Origin: Thalassia testudinum
Taxonomy: Eukaryota; Streptophyta; Magnoliopsida; Alismatales; Hydrocharitaceae
Direction: 5' to 3'
NCBI GenBank assembly: GCA_037157565.1
Contig: JAZHRO010000013.1
Coordinates: 119,860,001 to 119,924,000 of the forward strand
Length of the DNA: 64,000 bases
Shown: positions 18,443 through 31,043 of the stretch, piece after piece
Position numbering within the stretch: the first letter of the stretch is position 1
Layout of the letters: each line of letters opens with the position of its first letter
Translations under genes and position numbers: made by a program
The notes under the pieces: model-generated
Seen by the model: only the letters and a program-made list of their open reading frames with translations
Told to the model about the DNA's origin: nothing
Databases searched by the model: none

Positions 18443-21253
18443 TGTTCGGGACGCTTGATCGAGTTTTAAAAAGGTCGCGTTGTAGTACGGTTGAAAAAGC
18501 ATTCAAAACAAATACAATTTATTACTCGAATTTTAAAGTCCGAGGTCGAATAAAGAGAGTAAATTAGGGTTTAGAAATCAACATCACAACTTGAGAATTT
18601 GAAAGAATATAATATGCATTAAGATCAATGTTATAGTGCAAAAAGATAGGAATAAATGTAAGGCACTAAAGGAACCAATGCATGTGAATAAACACAAAAT
18701 TGGACATCTGATTTGTGAATCAGATGCCTTAAAATGATGATGCTACAGTGCTTGATCTTTCTTCTTTCTTCTGCTTCTTCTCCTGTTCTTCTTTTCTCTA
18801 TCTCTATGGCTGCCTTCAATGTTGTTCTTCTTTCTTTCTCTTCTTCTTTATCTTCCTTTGCCTTTCTCTTCCTTTTTCTCTTCTAATTTTGGCTTCAGCT
18901 TCCTTGCCTTAATCTTTCTCTTCCTCTGCCTTCTTCTCTCACTCGGTTGCCTTTAGCTTCTTCTTCCTTCAGTTCCTTCCTTCTCTTTTCTCTACCTTCC
19001 TTTCACTTTCCTTCAGCTCCTTCTTCTTCTATCTTAGCCTTCTCCTTCTTCTCTCTACTGCAACCCTAACTTCGGCTTCCTCCTTCACCTTCTCCTTCTT
19101 TTCTTCGACCTGCAGAGCAAAACCTACCCCCTACCCATGCGAGCTCTCTTCTCTCCTTTCTCTCTTAGGTTCGCTCTCCCAAAGCCACTTCTCGGGTAAT
19201 CGGGTCAGGTACGCACCCAAGACCAGGCCCACCGGTGTGCGGTGGTGGGCGAGGTGTGCTAGGTCAGGTCGGATCACTAGGTCTGCGAGGCGTGGGGTCG
19301 GGGACGAGGCGTCGGGTTGGGTGAGAGGGAACTTCACCCCGTGAGTTGGAGGCAACCAGGACAATGCAAAAAATCACTTTATGCAGGTGCGATGCTCCGC
19401 AACTTTCCGAGGTGGGACTAACTTCCCACCCTCTTTCACACACCTACAACAGAGTGTCTTCATTCAATTGCAGCTGCAGTGATGGCTCTTGGCTTCAATT
19501 GGTCACCTGGAGATGTTTGCGAAGGCTCTCCGCACGACCTAGGACAATGACCTGGAGTGGACACGGCCTAGAGAAGCTTGCAAGCAAGCCTCCTACTATG
19601 CATCAATGGCGAAGAACCCCAGGACCTGAAATCACACAAACAGCCTTGCGGCCGCGTTAAAAAGCTCAGGGAGCTTCACCAAGGTGTGGCGAATGTGCAG
19701 AGGTGGTTGGCGTGGCGTGGGACTACCTGAGGTAGCATGCCTAAGGCACACTGCGGCCGTGTGTGTGGGTGTGTTCGGGGGCATTTATGGGTGAGTGGCA
19801 GAGTGTTGTGAGTGGAGGGTTATGATTAGTGAGTCGGGGCTGTGCTTATGGACCAGTCGGCGAGGAGGGAGGTGGTATGTGTTGGTGGAGAGAACTTGCC
19901 AGAGTGGTGGTTGAAGGTGAAAGGGATGATGGTGGTGGAGTGCGACAGTGGTCGTTCGAGGGAATAACGAAGGGAAAAGAATGTAGAGAGTGAGAGAGAC
20001 TTATCTGAGAGTGAAGAGACGAAGGGGGAGGCAAGGATGGCGTCTGTGTGTATCGCCAACGCCAGAGATGAAGGTGCTCAGTGAGGGAGGTCGGCGAGGA
20101 CGAAGGGGAGGCAGGAGCGTCAGCAGGTGCAGCGTGATGCAGACGAGCGAGAGGAAGAGGAACCTGCCACCGGTATTGTGGCTAGGCGATGAGGGAGAGT
20201 GGGAGAAGTCACTGGAGCTTGATGACTAGGTCGACTGGAGGAGGAGAGACGAAATTGAGGGAGTTCTCTGGCTAAATTCAAGCTTAGGAGATGCAGGACG
20301 AATTGGGGTCTCTTAAGTAGGCCCTGGAGGTCAGGTTTATGCTTGGAAGCTGAGCTTCCATGCACGGCAAGTTCGCGGGCAGAGGAAACTTGAGAGAGAC
20401 ACAAATCTCTCATGCGTTCGCATGAGAGATTGGGTACCAAATAGGGCTTCTAATTGGGTTCACACTGGAGGAGATTTCTCAGAGAATCTCCCTTTCAATT
20501 TTGAAGGAGATTCTCTGAGAGATTAGGGAGAAATCGCCCTTTCAAGCTCGCCAGAGTAGGATTCCCTCTGCTATAATGGCGGAGGGACCTAATTGCAAAG
20601 AACGAAGAAGCTAGGGGACCAATTGTAAGGATTTTTGAAAGATAGGGGTAGAAATGTAATTGGGCTAGACCTATTTGCAAAGTGGGTCAAGATGAATTCC
20701 CCTTAGGTCCAAATTTTGGTACAAACCTACTTTGGACCTAAGAAATCCAATGGTGAAGTTGGATTTTGGGTTTGACCATGTTTGAATGGGAAATTTATGC
20801 AAAAACCCAATTTAGGGTAAATATTTGTCAAAGACCCCATTCTACGTCAAAATAGGTTCCAATGGCCAAATTAAAGGTTCTAAACCCTAGAGAATATTTT
20901 TATATGATTTTTAAAGGGTTTAGGTGAATTTTATCCTAATTGAAACCTTGTTAAATCAAGTGGATCTATTTTAGGGTTACAAGAAATCATTTAATTCCTA
21001 GAATTCACACAAACCCTTTTTTGTTTGAACCAACCCACTTTTTATCTTGTTAAGATCATTTGACCTGTGTTTATCCCTTAAGAAAACCCGTTGTTGTATT
21101 GCAATGGTAACATTGCTATTTTACCCCTTGTTTCTTACTTCTCTCAGAATAGTTATTCAATGAATTAGGACCTCCAGTTGGTTATGTAGGTGCTTTTATT
21201 CTCTTTTATGGGTTAAAATGAGCTAGTTAGGGCTCATGATGGTGTTCCCATCA
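18443..21253 (-). mobile_element. LTR-A2, solo LTR inside the Element 2 leader
   Basis: A 2811-base minus-strand unit starts TGATGGGAACACCATCATGA at 21253 and ends CGTCCCGAACA at 18443. GGCAT flanks it on both sides (18438-18442 and 21254-21258), a perfect duplication. Removing it joins two parts of the Element 2 leader. It is the same family as A1 and A3. Inside are a CT-rich tract (18750-19110), a perfect 13-base-arm palindrome at 20404-20431 and a 15-base-arm inverted repeat at 20477-20520. Confidence 0.9.
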
Positions 21254-21633
21254 GGCATTACCAAATCAACTCCCTCCACATTCCATGTGCACATTAGTCT
21301 CCTAAACCTAACTAAAAATTGTAGCAATTTGACCCCTAAGGTTTCATCATTAGGCTTGCTATATAGGCTTTAAGTTTTCTCTAGTTAATACCAATTCTGT
21401 CATCTATATCTGGTGTCAGGCTGAGGGGCCATGTTAAACGACTAGGCGCGGGTTTGCACAAGCCCCTGGGGATTTTCCTGGGAAATGCTTGGGCCCAAAC
21501 CTCTCCTTATGCAACTTGGCCAAATTTGTTGATAGAATGGGTATTCATTATTAATTTCTTATTTCCTAGGTAGATCAAGTCTTAGGTTAATTTTTAAGGA
21601 GTCACATTCAATTTAGGTCTAGAATTTTGTTGT
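21254..21633 (+). other. Leader of Element 2, right part
   Basis: It contains the block TATATCTGGTGTCAGGCTGA and GTTAAACGACTAGGCG at about 21404-21450. The same block occurs in reverse in Element 3 at about 34850-34895. Its conservation just upstream of gag makes it a candidate packaging or dimerisation signal; that is inference. Confidence 0.5.
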
Positions 21634-22899
21634 TTGAATTGCACACTTTCTCTCATCTCCATCTCTTCTCCTCCCCTACCGTTTCTTCCATTTTGCATGG
21701 GCGGCGGTCCAAAACTCTACACTTGGAGGGACCACTTGATTTTGCCTCCCCAAAAAGACCTTTCCTGCATTTTTTTCTCTTCTGTAAAAGTGGAAAATCA
21801 AAATTGGCCCTCTAACCTACATGCTAACTTTTCTTTCCCCAATCTATCAACCCAGGAGCTTCTCAATCAGGCCCCCCCACCTAATTTCTACTCCATAATG
21901 ACTAAGCTACAAACTAGTCAACAGTAGTTGAATAGGGATTTAACAAACCTAGCCAACCTAAGAAGTCCTTCCACACCTACCCAAACTCCACGCATTCTAC
22001 ATCTCACCCCTTCTCACATCCTAAAGAGGCAAAATTTGCATACGACCCATGCTGAGTATAATCATTATTCTGAGGCTTTCTATGGTTCAACGGGAAATTA
22101 TACTTATCCAAATCATTACCCCACTCAAAATGTCTCCACCTTCCAGGAGCAATTGCAAAATTCTTCTAATTGGAGGAATTATCCAACTAACTCCTAGATC
22201 AATCTGGTTCCTCACCAACAACAAAACCCATTTAGAGGGTATGGTTCAAATCAAACTTATCACTCTAGGCCATCTCAAGAAGACATCAATGCCCAAATGA
22301 TGAAAACCCTACAAGAGATGCAAAGAAAACTATGGAAATCACCCGTGTTATTAACAATCTCTATGATCAAATTGGGGTTATTCCGACTCAAGGACTTACA
22401 GAACATTAACCATCCCAACCCACACCAAACTTTGTCAATCAAAGGAACCAACATCTGGGTGCACACCAACATCAGAATAACACTAATCAGCCTCCTATTA
22501 ACTCAATACCTCAGCACCAACTCGGTTTCTATCAACATCAAGCCCCCCCACCTCCTCCCAGTGACAACCAAACTGCATATGCAGATACATTGAGGAGTGG
22601 GAACACCACCACTAATTTAGGGCCTTCAAATCAAATTGATGAAACCTACTCTCAACCCATGCAAATTGACTCTCTTAACCCCACTCGGGAAGAAGAAAAA
22701 GAAACACCAAAAACACCAAATTCAAATCCTATCTCTCACTCTTAAGCACTGCAATCCAATCCTTCCAGTCAGAAATTAGAGCCCTCTCACCAAGATCTTT
22801 TGGATTTATTTGGACAAGTCGAGACTAATATCCCCCTCCTAGATACTACTCCTGCCTATGATAAATTTTTGAAAGAAAGATATACTTTAAAACCATGAG
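21634..22899 (+). pseudogene. Element 2 gag-like region, decayed
   Basis: Aligned with Element 3, this is one coding region with stops at 21925 and 22195, a frameshift near 22328, and further stops near 22410, 22743 and 22899. Visible segments are an N-terminal SFPNLSTQELLNQAPPP, a Tyr/Asn-rich centre (EYNHYSEAFYGSTGNYTYP), a helical MMKTLQEMQRK, and a C-terminal part with YADTLRSGNTT, TREEEKETPKTP and DLLDLFGQVETNIPLLD. The last pieces have the Athila gag C-terminal pattern just before protease. No CCHC knuckle is seen, as is usual for Athila. The native start is uncertain. Confidence 0.65.
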
Positions 22900-22916
22900 C
22901 CGAGGATCTAGGAAGG

Positions 22917-23867
22917 GTGGTCCTTTCTAAGACAGCAAGCTTAATTTTTCAGAGCAAGCTGTCTTTCACAAAAAAGGACCGAGGTGCATCACCCATCTCA
23001 GTTGTCATAAATGACACCACTTTTTTTCGCACACCTCTCGACTTAGGTACCTCCATTAATATCATTCCCCCGGTATTATTTGAGGAATCTCAAGTAGGTG
23101 ATTTTAAACCTACTAAGGTTCAATTTCAATTGGAAGACCGATCTACCATTCAACCGCGGGGAATTGTTGAGGATAGTATTATCAAGGTCTAGAATTATCT
23201 ATTTCCAATTAATTTTATGGTCCTTGACATAAAGGTACCTGAATCTCTCATTAATGCCATCCTTGGAAGACCCTTTCCTATTACAGCAATAGCTAATATC
23301 AATTCTCATTCTAGGAAAATACATATAAGTTGCGGTGACCATATTTTCTCATTAGATTTATTTCAAGCTTCCAAGAAGTCCATTGATCATGAAATTTTTG
23401 ACACTGATAATACAATGGAAGCAGTATTTGAGAAATCTTTGTTGATCAAATCCTACTCAACTTTGGCCACCATGGATCTACATTTTATTGATTCCTATTC
23501 TCAGGATGATTTTGTGGTCCACAACTATTCAGATCAACTAGGGTTTGACTTTTACTCTTTCAATCTTCCTGATTTTTCACCAGAAACATCCACACTAACT
23601 TCACCCACCTTACATCTCACTCACTACTTTCTCTCGCCCTTCCCATTGGACCTACAACTCGACCCACCCGAGTCTGGCATTTTACATGAACTTCAACCAT
23701 GGCCAAATCTAGGTCATTCTTCCATTTTTCCATTTCATTTTGTTCCTGATTTCTTTACCAATGATCCTTCTAGGGATCTTAAGGAAAACACATTTCTTGA
23801 GAACATTCAAGTGTCCATCTATTTACATGATTGTTTGTTTTCCATGCATACCTTCATGCCCAGCTGA
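22917..23867 (+). pseudogene. Element 2 retroviral-type aspartic protease plus C-terminal tail, one internal stop
   Basis: The frame is open from 22917 to 23867 except for TAG at 23190. Residues about 40-60 (TPLDLGTSINIIPP) carry the catalytic Asp in a DLG context, the Athila form of the D-[ST]-G motif. ILGRPF near residue 120 is the second conserved retropepsin element. Such proteases cleave the gag polyprotein. After about residue 160 the protein becomes acidic and then Pro/Ser/Phe-rich with no further domain, and it ends just before the GTTAAACATAGCACTGG block (23873-23904). A complete element would continue into reverse transcriptase; this one does not. Confidence 0.78.
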
Positions 23868-25261
23868 ATGGCGTTAAACATAGCACTGGATAGAAGGTAA
23901 CCCATCATTTTTCCTGCTTTCTTTTTCCTTTCTTTTTTCAGGTTTTGACCATCCTAAATCTGATCGCCTTTCACTAAGGTGATCTCTTTTCCCTCCTAAT
24001 GCATGAGGACATTGCATATCATAAGCATAGGGGGTGTTTTTAAAATTTTGATGATCAATTTAGGATTTTCAAAACCTAAAAGTGTGCATTTTTCTTTAGT
24101 CATTTTATTTTCCTTCTTGCATACCTAAAAAAATAAAAAATGTTAAAAACTTTTTGAGGAAAATTTTAAAATCGAAACTAAGGTTGAAAACTCACTTTTG
24201 ATACAATGGGATTTTATCTTTAACAAACTAGGGACAAGGATACAAATCTGATCATTAGAATTTCAAGGTCTATCTTTAGACTATATCAGATATCCTTCTA
24301 AAAAATTCCACCTAAACTCATGATAGTTCAGGTGACTTGATCCTCTTTTGTAATATGGAAGGTTTTTGGCTTAGTTTCTGATTCAAACGCTTGCATCTCA
24401 TGCAAAACTTCTTGTGTCAATTTTCACACACAAGCCAACACCTAAACAACTAAAAATTAGAAAAACCCCTTGTTTGGCCTTAGTAAAAGTCTGAAGCAGA
24501 TCATTGGTTTGAGTTCTTACCACTGAGAAAGAGGAAAATGCCTCCTTTGAAGACACGATGTCAACATGTTACCACCTCAGCACTACTCTATATCTATATT
24601 TCATATCTTTAGATAAAGCATTAAAGCGTATTTTTGTAGCTCAAGTGTCTTGGATGGTGCTCTACCTATAGTGTTGGAGCAAGAGCTTGAGTTTTCTTGG
24701 AGCACCCCTTTGCACCGCATTGTGTTTTAGGGTTGTGAGCTCCTGGGTGGTGTCATGGACAATGCTATCTTGAAGTACTGGCACCAGAGCCCCCCTGAGG
24801 ATTGGTAACGGGAATGATGATCTCGACACATCTGTCATAAGACTAAGCTAAAAATAAGCATGGGGAGAGAAAAAAAAAGTTTTAAACCAAAAACATGCCC
24901 TTTAAAATGTTGGCTTTTCACAAGCACGGACACAAGGTTTCAAAGGTTATTGCAAGTTGCAAAACTGATTCAAGAGCCAGAAAAATCCTAAAAATAGAAA
25001 TTTCAAGTCATCTGAATTAACAAATGGTTAATCTGTGAATTTTTTGGAGGATACATTGATCCCATTTTTTTATAATTTTTTAATCTGAAAACAAATCCCA
25101 ATGTTTATCTTTAATAAATCCCGTACCTCTTGTGTTTAAACCAACCAAGGTCCTGTAATCTCTTTCTCCTCAAAAGTCGAAAAAATTAGAATTCCCCAGA
25201 ATTCCATTTTGTAAAAATTAAAGTTTTTCTAAGAGACTAGCAAAAGATAAGTATGGGGGTG
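23868..25261 (+). other. 3' region and polypurine tract of Element 2
   Basis: The post-ORF block is at 23873-23904 and the GAGGACATTGCATATC landmark is near 24006. The rest is non-coding. A block around 24670-24830 (GCAAGAGCTTGAGTTTTCTT to GGTAACGGGAATGATGATC) is strongly conserved in reverse in Element 3 (about 31460-31640). The polypurine tract AAGTATGGGGGTG ends at 25261. Confidence 0.65.
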
Positions 25262-25493
25262 TGATAAATGACAGTTTATCATCATTCTTATGCATTAAAA
25301 CAAACCTCGCTCTTAGAATTTTGCTCCACAAACAGGTTTTTGGATTGCATCTAGGCATCAATTAGGTTAGGCATGCATTGTATTTTTTATTGTGTTTTTG
25401 ATGTGTTTTTGTGAGTGTTAGGGATAAACAGATTGACAGATTCCTAAAACCCTAGCACTTAAGAAGGCAACTAGTGAAGGAGAAGCCCACACC

Positions 25494-26020
25494 AGCTAGA
25501 ACTCAGCTCTATCCAGCTCACCATAGCCGGAATCCATCTCTGTTGAACTAGCGTTAACTCATCCTAGCTCCATTTAGCTCATCTTAGTTGAATGGTAGCT
25601 CAAGAGAGCCCATCTTAGCTCACCTTAGCTCAAGTCAGCTCAGATCAACTCAACTTAGCTGAGTCTAGCTCATCTCAGCTCCCATCAATTCACTGGGAGC
25701 TCTAGCTAGCTCAACTGAGTTGACTGGAGTTCACGTCAACTCAGGACCAGCTACATCCAGCTCCACTCAACTCAGGTTAGCTGAAGATGACTTCATTTTA
25801 ACTTAGGAAGCTCAAGTCTAGCTCCCGGGGAAGCTACCTTAGCTACCTCAACTAGCTAGGTCCTCCCTGGGAACATCAGACCCAGCTCACCTCAGCTTAT
25901 TTCAGCAAAAGCCAGCTTGCTTTAGCTTGTCTTAGCAACTAGCAAAGAACTAGCAAGCTAAGCCAACTAAAGTAGCTTCATGCCACCCTCTTTAGCAGCT
26001 GCCAGCTCTAATTCAGCTCT
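25494..26020. repeat. AGCT-rich tract in the Element 2 LTR
   Basis: By eye I count about 32 AGCT tetramers in about 530 bases, where about two would be expected by chance. Typical units are TTAGCTCA, CAGCTCA and TAGCTGA, spaced irregularly at roughly 8-25 bases. The same tract occurs in both LTRs of Element 3 (about 30180-30830 and 37610-38270). Confidence 0.85.
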
Positions 26021-26568
26021 AGACTTCTTCTGTCAAGGTCCTCCCCTCAAACCATAGCTCCAATTGCCTCCTCATCTACTCTACTACTAGCTAAGCTCCA
26101 ATTCTCTTAGCCATCCACCACCCTAATACCCTACCTAACTATCTCCACCAACTAAACCCTACCTAAGTCCACCTAAGCTAGCTCCACCCTACTCCTTTTG
26201 GAGCCACCACCTAGCCACCTTTTCACCCAACCACCACCAAAAGGCACCAATTTTGGCACCAAAAACTACACAAACAACCCCTCCCTTTTGGCGTCAAACT
26301 ACCCTCATATCATGGCCCTACACCTACCCCCTCCAAGCCACATCCACCATCCACATAACCCCCTTCTAGAACCCTACCTTGGCGCCACCTAATCCCCCTT
26401 TTAGAAGGCCATTTTGGTGCCAACTTCAATGGACACAACCACCCATAACTACCACCTATGTGACCCTTGGGTTGGCGCCAATCATCCTTAGCCCTAGGAT
26501 CTACTAACTACCCTTAAATCCCATCCTAGCCATCCATTCCAAGAGCCATCTATACCCCCCATCCTACT

Positions 26569-26578
26569 CTATAAAAAG
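26569..26578 (+). promoter_or_regulatory. TATA box of the Element 2 3' LTR
   Basis: CTATAAAAAG lies about 1.3 kb into the LTR, followed by a CC/CT-rich start region. Confidence 0.55.
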
Positions 26579-27240
26579 ACCCTTAGCCACCACTATTTTC
26601 CCCATCCTCCATTTAGTGTAATTCTAACCTACATCCACCCTAACTCTCGGTCAAGAAAGGAGAAGGAGACCTTTTCAAGCCAAGGAGCAGCTAGGCTTGG
26701 AGCAAGAAGGCTCCCTTCTTCACCAGATTTTATAAGAGGATTTGTGTTTTTATTGCTTTTATATTTTCTATTTCAAGTAGAAGCATTCCTCTACATGTTT
26801 TTGTAAAACACAAATTCTATTAAATCAATTTGCCTTCTTTTCATTTTTGTTGCAATTGTTTTCTTTGTTTCTAGCACTCTTCACTCCCTCTCCCTAATTA
26901 TTCTAGGCCTCCACATGCCTAGGGTAAGCTTAGGGAGAGGAATTAATTGTCACTTAGGTTTTTGCTCGGTGATTGTAGGTGTTAGTTGCTTTCCAACCAA
27001 CAACTCGCATATTCGTCGTTATTTCAAAACTATAAAAATTATAAATTTGAAAATACCAAAAAGAAAGTTGATTTCCATTTTGAAGCAAGAGATTTGATTT
27101 TGCAAAAAGTTGCCTCCTTGGATGACCCTAGATACTTTCCTATCTAGGTTTTATAAATTTAAGAGTTGATCGATTTTACGTGTTACAACGATGTATTTTA
27201 CAAACCGCGTAAAAATTCGTATCAATCTGTATAGTATAGA

Positions 27241-28260
27241 TGGATGTATCCAATTGAGTGATTTCTAAAGAGGCTAAAAGATTACATTTTAAATAAAGCT
27301 AAGCCAGAGGGGTCAATTGTCGAGGGTTACCATTTAGAAGAATGCATAAACCTCTATGATATGTACATGGACAATGTCGACAATAGATTTAATCGAATGA
27401 AGAGGAATTTTGATGGGAGATACAACAAAATAAATGATGATTCTCTAATAATTTTTGACACGAGGGGAAGGTCTATCTTGTACACAGAATACAGAATGAT
27501 CTATTCAATGGATCGACAGTTAGCTCACTTGTATATCTTGAAACATATTCCCGATGTTAATCCTTTTCTCGATGAATTTAAATAGTCTTCACCTCATGCC
27601 ATTCAAGAGCTGTAGTTCCTTGATTGGATTAAGCAATGTGTGTATCAGATGAAAGAAAACAAGGACCCACATTGGGTGGATGACTTTGATGTAATATGCA
27701 AGACTCCCTTGAGTTATGAACATTATCATTCTGGTTACATAATTAACGGATTTAGGTTCAGAATAAAGTCAATCGATGATGCGAAGGCATCACAACAAGT
27801 TTGAGTTCTTGTCAATTGTGATATTGGAACAGGTTGTGATGGCTATTATAGGCAAATCATTGAAATCATAGAGATGAGTTTCAAATACAACCACAAGGTG
27901 GTTCTTATTAAAATCGTGGAGATGATGTTTTCAAAGAAGGGATTAGTTTCAAAAGAGATAATAAACATGGTTTCATCAGTTTAAATAAGAATCGTCGAAT
28001 TCTTCAAACAACTAAACCATTCACACTAGCCTAGCAAGTATCACAAGTTTTTTATGTGCTCGATAATAGCAGGAATGGGTGGATCATACCAGTAAAAATC
28101 ATGCCTTTTGATTTCTTCAATGAAAAAAAGATAATGAAATTTCTATTACATCTGAAGCCTATCAAAAAATTCCAGTGGAAGCAGAAATAGGTCTCGGTGC
28201 AATAGATACTGATGTTTAAGGTATAAGAGAATTTATTTTCTAATGAACTCAATTTAAATT
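27241..28260 (+). pseudogene. CACTA transposase (TNP2-like, DUF4218 and DUF4216 parts), multiple stops
   Basis: The first line reads WMYPIE, stop, FLKRLKDYILNKAKPEGSI, the strongly conserved DUF4218 core of plant CACTA transposases, with a TGA at 27259 where Arg is usual. AHLYILKHIPDVNPF (about 27510) and, after stops at 27583 and near 27613, the HYHSGYIINGFRF segment (about 27725) mark DUF4216. QVSQVFYVLDN (about 28036) is its end. This transposase would bind the terminal repeats and catalyse excision and integration in the nucleus; here it is dead. The N-terminal catalytic half is missing because Element 2 separates it. Confidence 0.85.
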
Positions 28261-28793
28261 TAGTTACTTTTTTAAAAACAACTGTTTATATTTTTTCCTT
28301 TTGTCATACATTTTCCAATATATGTTTACTTAATTCTATTTTTATTTATGTGCACGTGAGGCCACGGAAGAGGGGGGTTGCCAGGGGTAGACCACCACCT
28401 ACACATGAGGTTAAAGAGGGGGCACAGTCTCAGCCTCCTATTTCCTAGCCTCTTCCCGATAACAATTATACCTAGATTCCCTCCCACTATCTCCAGTACC
28501 TCCCTCCACATATTCTAGCCTAGTACCATCATGCTTTTCGTAGAGGTCAATCATCAACCCCAGATAGACACCCATGATGTTGAGGTGAATCCTCAACTTG
28601 AGACCCATCCTGAGGAGTTGCTAGGGCAGCAAAGGGCTATGGATGAGGAGGTACAGCAATCGTTTGACCAGCCAGATACTCAAGTTGGCACATCGTAGGA
28701 GCTAGATACTCAGGCTGACACATCATAGCTACCTAATACTCTAGCAGGCACCAGTGATGGTAAGATTTTAAAATAATTTCATTAAAAAGTTTA
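28261..28793 (+). other. C-terminal tail and intergenic part of CACTA-2
   Basis: An Arg/Pro-rich region follows the DUF4216 part (RPRKRGVARGRPPP near 28357), then Gln/Glu-rich low-complexity sequence with stops. This is common at the end of CACTA transposases and the start of the second gene. Element 3 begins at 28794. Confidence 0.45.
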
Positions 28794-31043
28794 TGATATC
28801 AAAAATGTGTGACTTGATAAAATTAGGGTTTTCAATCATTGCAACACACAATTTCACAATCGCTTTTAAATTTGCAATACTTAGATAATGGAGTTTCTAG
28901 GGTTGTCCTAGGAGGCCAATTTGATAGTCGCAAAAATGGTTCTCTCTCGCCTCTCAATTCAACATATATCTTTTTGTATTTTTATTTTCTTTTTTTTAGG
29001 ATTTTCAGAAATAGTCGGGCAACGGATGAGAAGATGAAAGTATGCTAAAGCTACGCCTATCAACTATTCTAGAGTGACAAGAATGTCCTCTCTTCTAAGC
29101 TCACCCTAGGCAAGTGCACCTAGGGTAATTAGAAGAGAGTTGTGGTGCACTACAACTACAACAACAACATGAAAAACATGCTAAGATTTAAACATGAGCT
29201 TAGAAGGCAAATATGACTTGTATTACTAACAAAGTAGATGCAATGTAGGTGAATGCTTGTTACATGAAAGATAAGGAAATACTAGCTAATACAAGAAAAA
29301 TATAAAGATAAAGAAGAAGGGGGCATTCTCTGGTAGAAGATCCAGATGTCCCTTGCTCCAATTGTGGTTGCCCCACACTTGAAAAGAGTTCTCCTTCTCT
29401 TCCTTCTTCAATTGGCCTTCCCTCAAGCTCTCCTCCAAGGTGGGCATCAACCACCTTGTTGGCTCCTCCTTTGTCGGGCCATCCCCTCAATGTAGAGAGA
29501 TCCTCCTCCTTGGCATGGCTAAGGGAGAAGGAAGTAGAACAAGAAGACACCAAGGGGGCAAGTAGGTTGCCCCCTTGATCTTCTTCTCTCCTTCCTCCTC
29601 TTAGGCGTGAATGGAAGGGCTATGGTGGAACCTAAAACTAAGGAAGAAGATGATTATAAGGTGCTGGTTAGATGTGTTTTTATAGGAAGGGAAGGTGGTG
29701 GTTGGCGTGGAGATAGGTGTAGGGCTAGGATTCATTTGTAAGGTGGTTATGGGTGGTTATGTAGATCCTAAGGTTAAGACTAGTTGGCACGAATGTAGGA
29801 TTGCCTAGGTGGGTGGTTATGGGTTGGACACCACCCTTGGTGGACGTCCATGGGTGTAGGGATGCCTTAAATTTGGCACCAAGTGGGGGCTTCTGGAAGG
29901 ATTCCTATGTGGCGCTAAGATGGGTGGTTGAGATAGGTTTAGGTGTTGGATGGAGGGTTGGGATGGAAAGGTGTTTGGCTCCAAAAACCAAGGTGGTTAT
30001 GGGATGGTTTTGGCTCCAAAATGCTGAAGGATTTTGGTAGTGGAGTGGGGTGGAAGGGTGCCTATAGTTGGCACCAAAATTGGGTAGGACTAGGCAGCTT
30101 AGATGGACTAGGTTTAGGACTATTTAGTGGAGCTTAGCTAGGTAGGTTTTAGGGTTGGGTAGGGATGACACAGAGGTGACTAGCTATGCTAAGCTAGCTT
30201 AGCTCGTAAGGAGTAATGTAGGAGGCAGGGAGCTAGGGTTTTGAGGGAGAGGAGCTGGAGGAAGTTGTCTTAAGTTGCACTGGAATTGGTGGTTGCTGAA
30301 GAGAGTTGGAGCTACCTTAGCTAGCTTAGCTTGCTAGTTCTTTGCTAGATACTAAGGCAAGCTAAGATGAGCTGACTTTAGCTGAAATGAGCTAGGATGA
30401 GTTGAGTCTGATCTTTCCAAAGATTACTTAGCTAGCTGGAGTAGCTAGCTTAATTCAAGTAGCTTAGCTCGACTAAGTTGAGCTAAGTTGAGCCTTTGGG
30501 AGCTGGATTTGAGCTGGCTTGAGCTCGTTGAGGTCATCTTTAGTTAACCAGGTCTAGCTAATAGTTAGTCCTAGTCAGGTTGAGCTTCCAGTGAACTCGT
30601 CTAAGCTAGAGGAGTTGGAGTGGAGTTGGGATCAACTGTCTGCAGCTAGTTTGAGCTACCATCCAACTAAGGTGAGCTGAATGGAGCTAAGGTGAACTAT
30701 CTAAAGCTACCATTCAGCTGAGATGAGCTGAATGGAGCTAAAGATAAGTTGGTCCAACTGAATGAGCTGGGATCCAGCTGGGATGAGTTGGATCTAGATA
30801 GGATCCAACTAAAATGAGCTTCTTCTTCATCTTTTGCCTTCCAGAGTGCCAAGGTACACAGGATCTGACTTTCTATCAATCCCTGACACTCAAGTAAACA
30901 CATGAAAAATACAACTAAAATGCAATGCATGCCTATCCTAGTTAAATGCCTAAATGCAGCCCAAAAACCTGTCAACAGAGTTAAAACCCTAAGAGCTAGA
31001 TTAGTTTTAGGACATAATAATGATGATAAACTAACATTTATCA
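28794..31043 (-). repeat. 3' LTR of Element 3
   Basis: On the minus strand it starts TGATAAATGTTAGTTTATCA at 31043 and ends GATATCA at 28794. It contains the AGCT-rich tract (30180-30830), a region giving ORFs of 60-100 codons that recur in the other LTR, and the AACACACAATTTCACAATCG end block. Confidence 0.87.
29677..29686 (-). promoter_or_regulatory. TATA box of the Element 3 3' LTR
   Basis: CTATAAAAAC on the minus strand. The same site is in the 5' LTR at about 37108-37117, where it would drive the element. Confidence 0.5.

Larger units (their letters stand above)
17175..27224 (+). mobile_element. Element 2: non-autonomous Athila-like element, gag plus protease only
   Basis: A remnant 5' LTR (17175-17294), primer-binding site, leader, decayed gag-protease frame, long 3' region, polypurine tract and full 3' LTR (25262-27224) are present in plus orientation. 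It is interrupted by solo LTR-A2 in the leader. Most of the 5' LTR lies beyond Element 1, presumably left of the window. Reverse transcriptase and integrase are absent between protease and the post-ORF block. Element 3 is a second copy of the same family on the minus strand. Its right flank reads directly into CACTA-2 transposase sequence. Confidence 0.8.
25262..27224 (+). repeat. 3' LTR of Element 2
   Basis: A 1963-base LTR begins TGATAAATGACAGTTTATCA after the polypurine tract and ends CGTATCA at 27224, where transposase sequence of CACTA-2 resumes. Its first third is an AGCT-rich tract (25494-26020), followed by a Pro-codon-like C/A-rich segment to about 26560, a TATA box, and the CTATCTAGGTTTTATAAATT end block shared with the 5' remnant. 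Confidence 0.85.
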
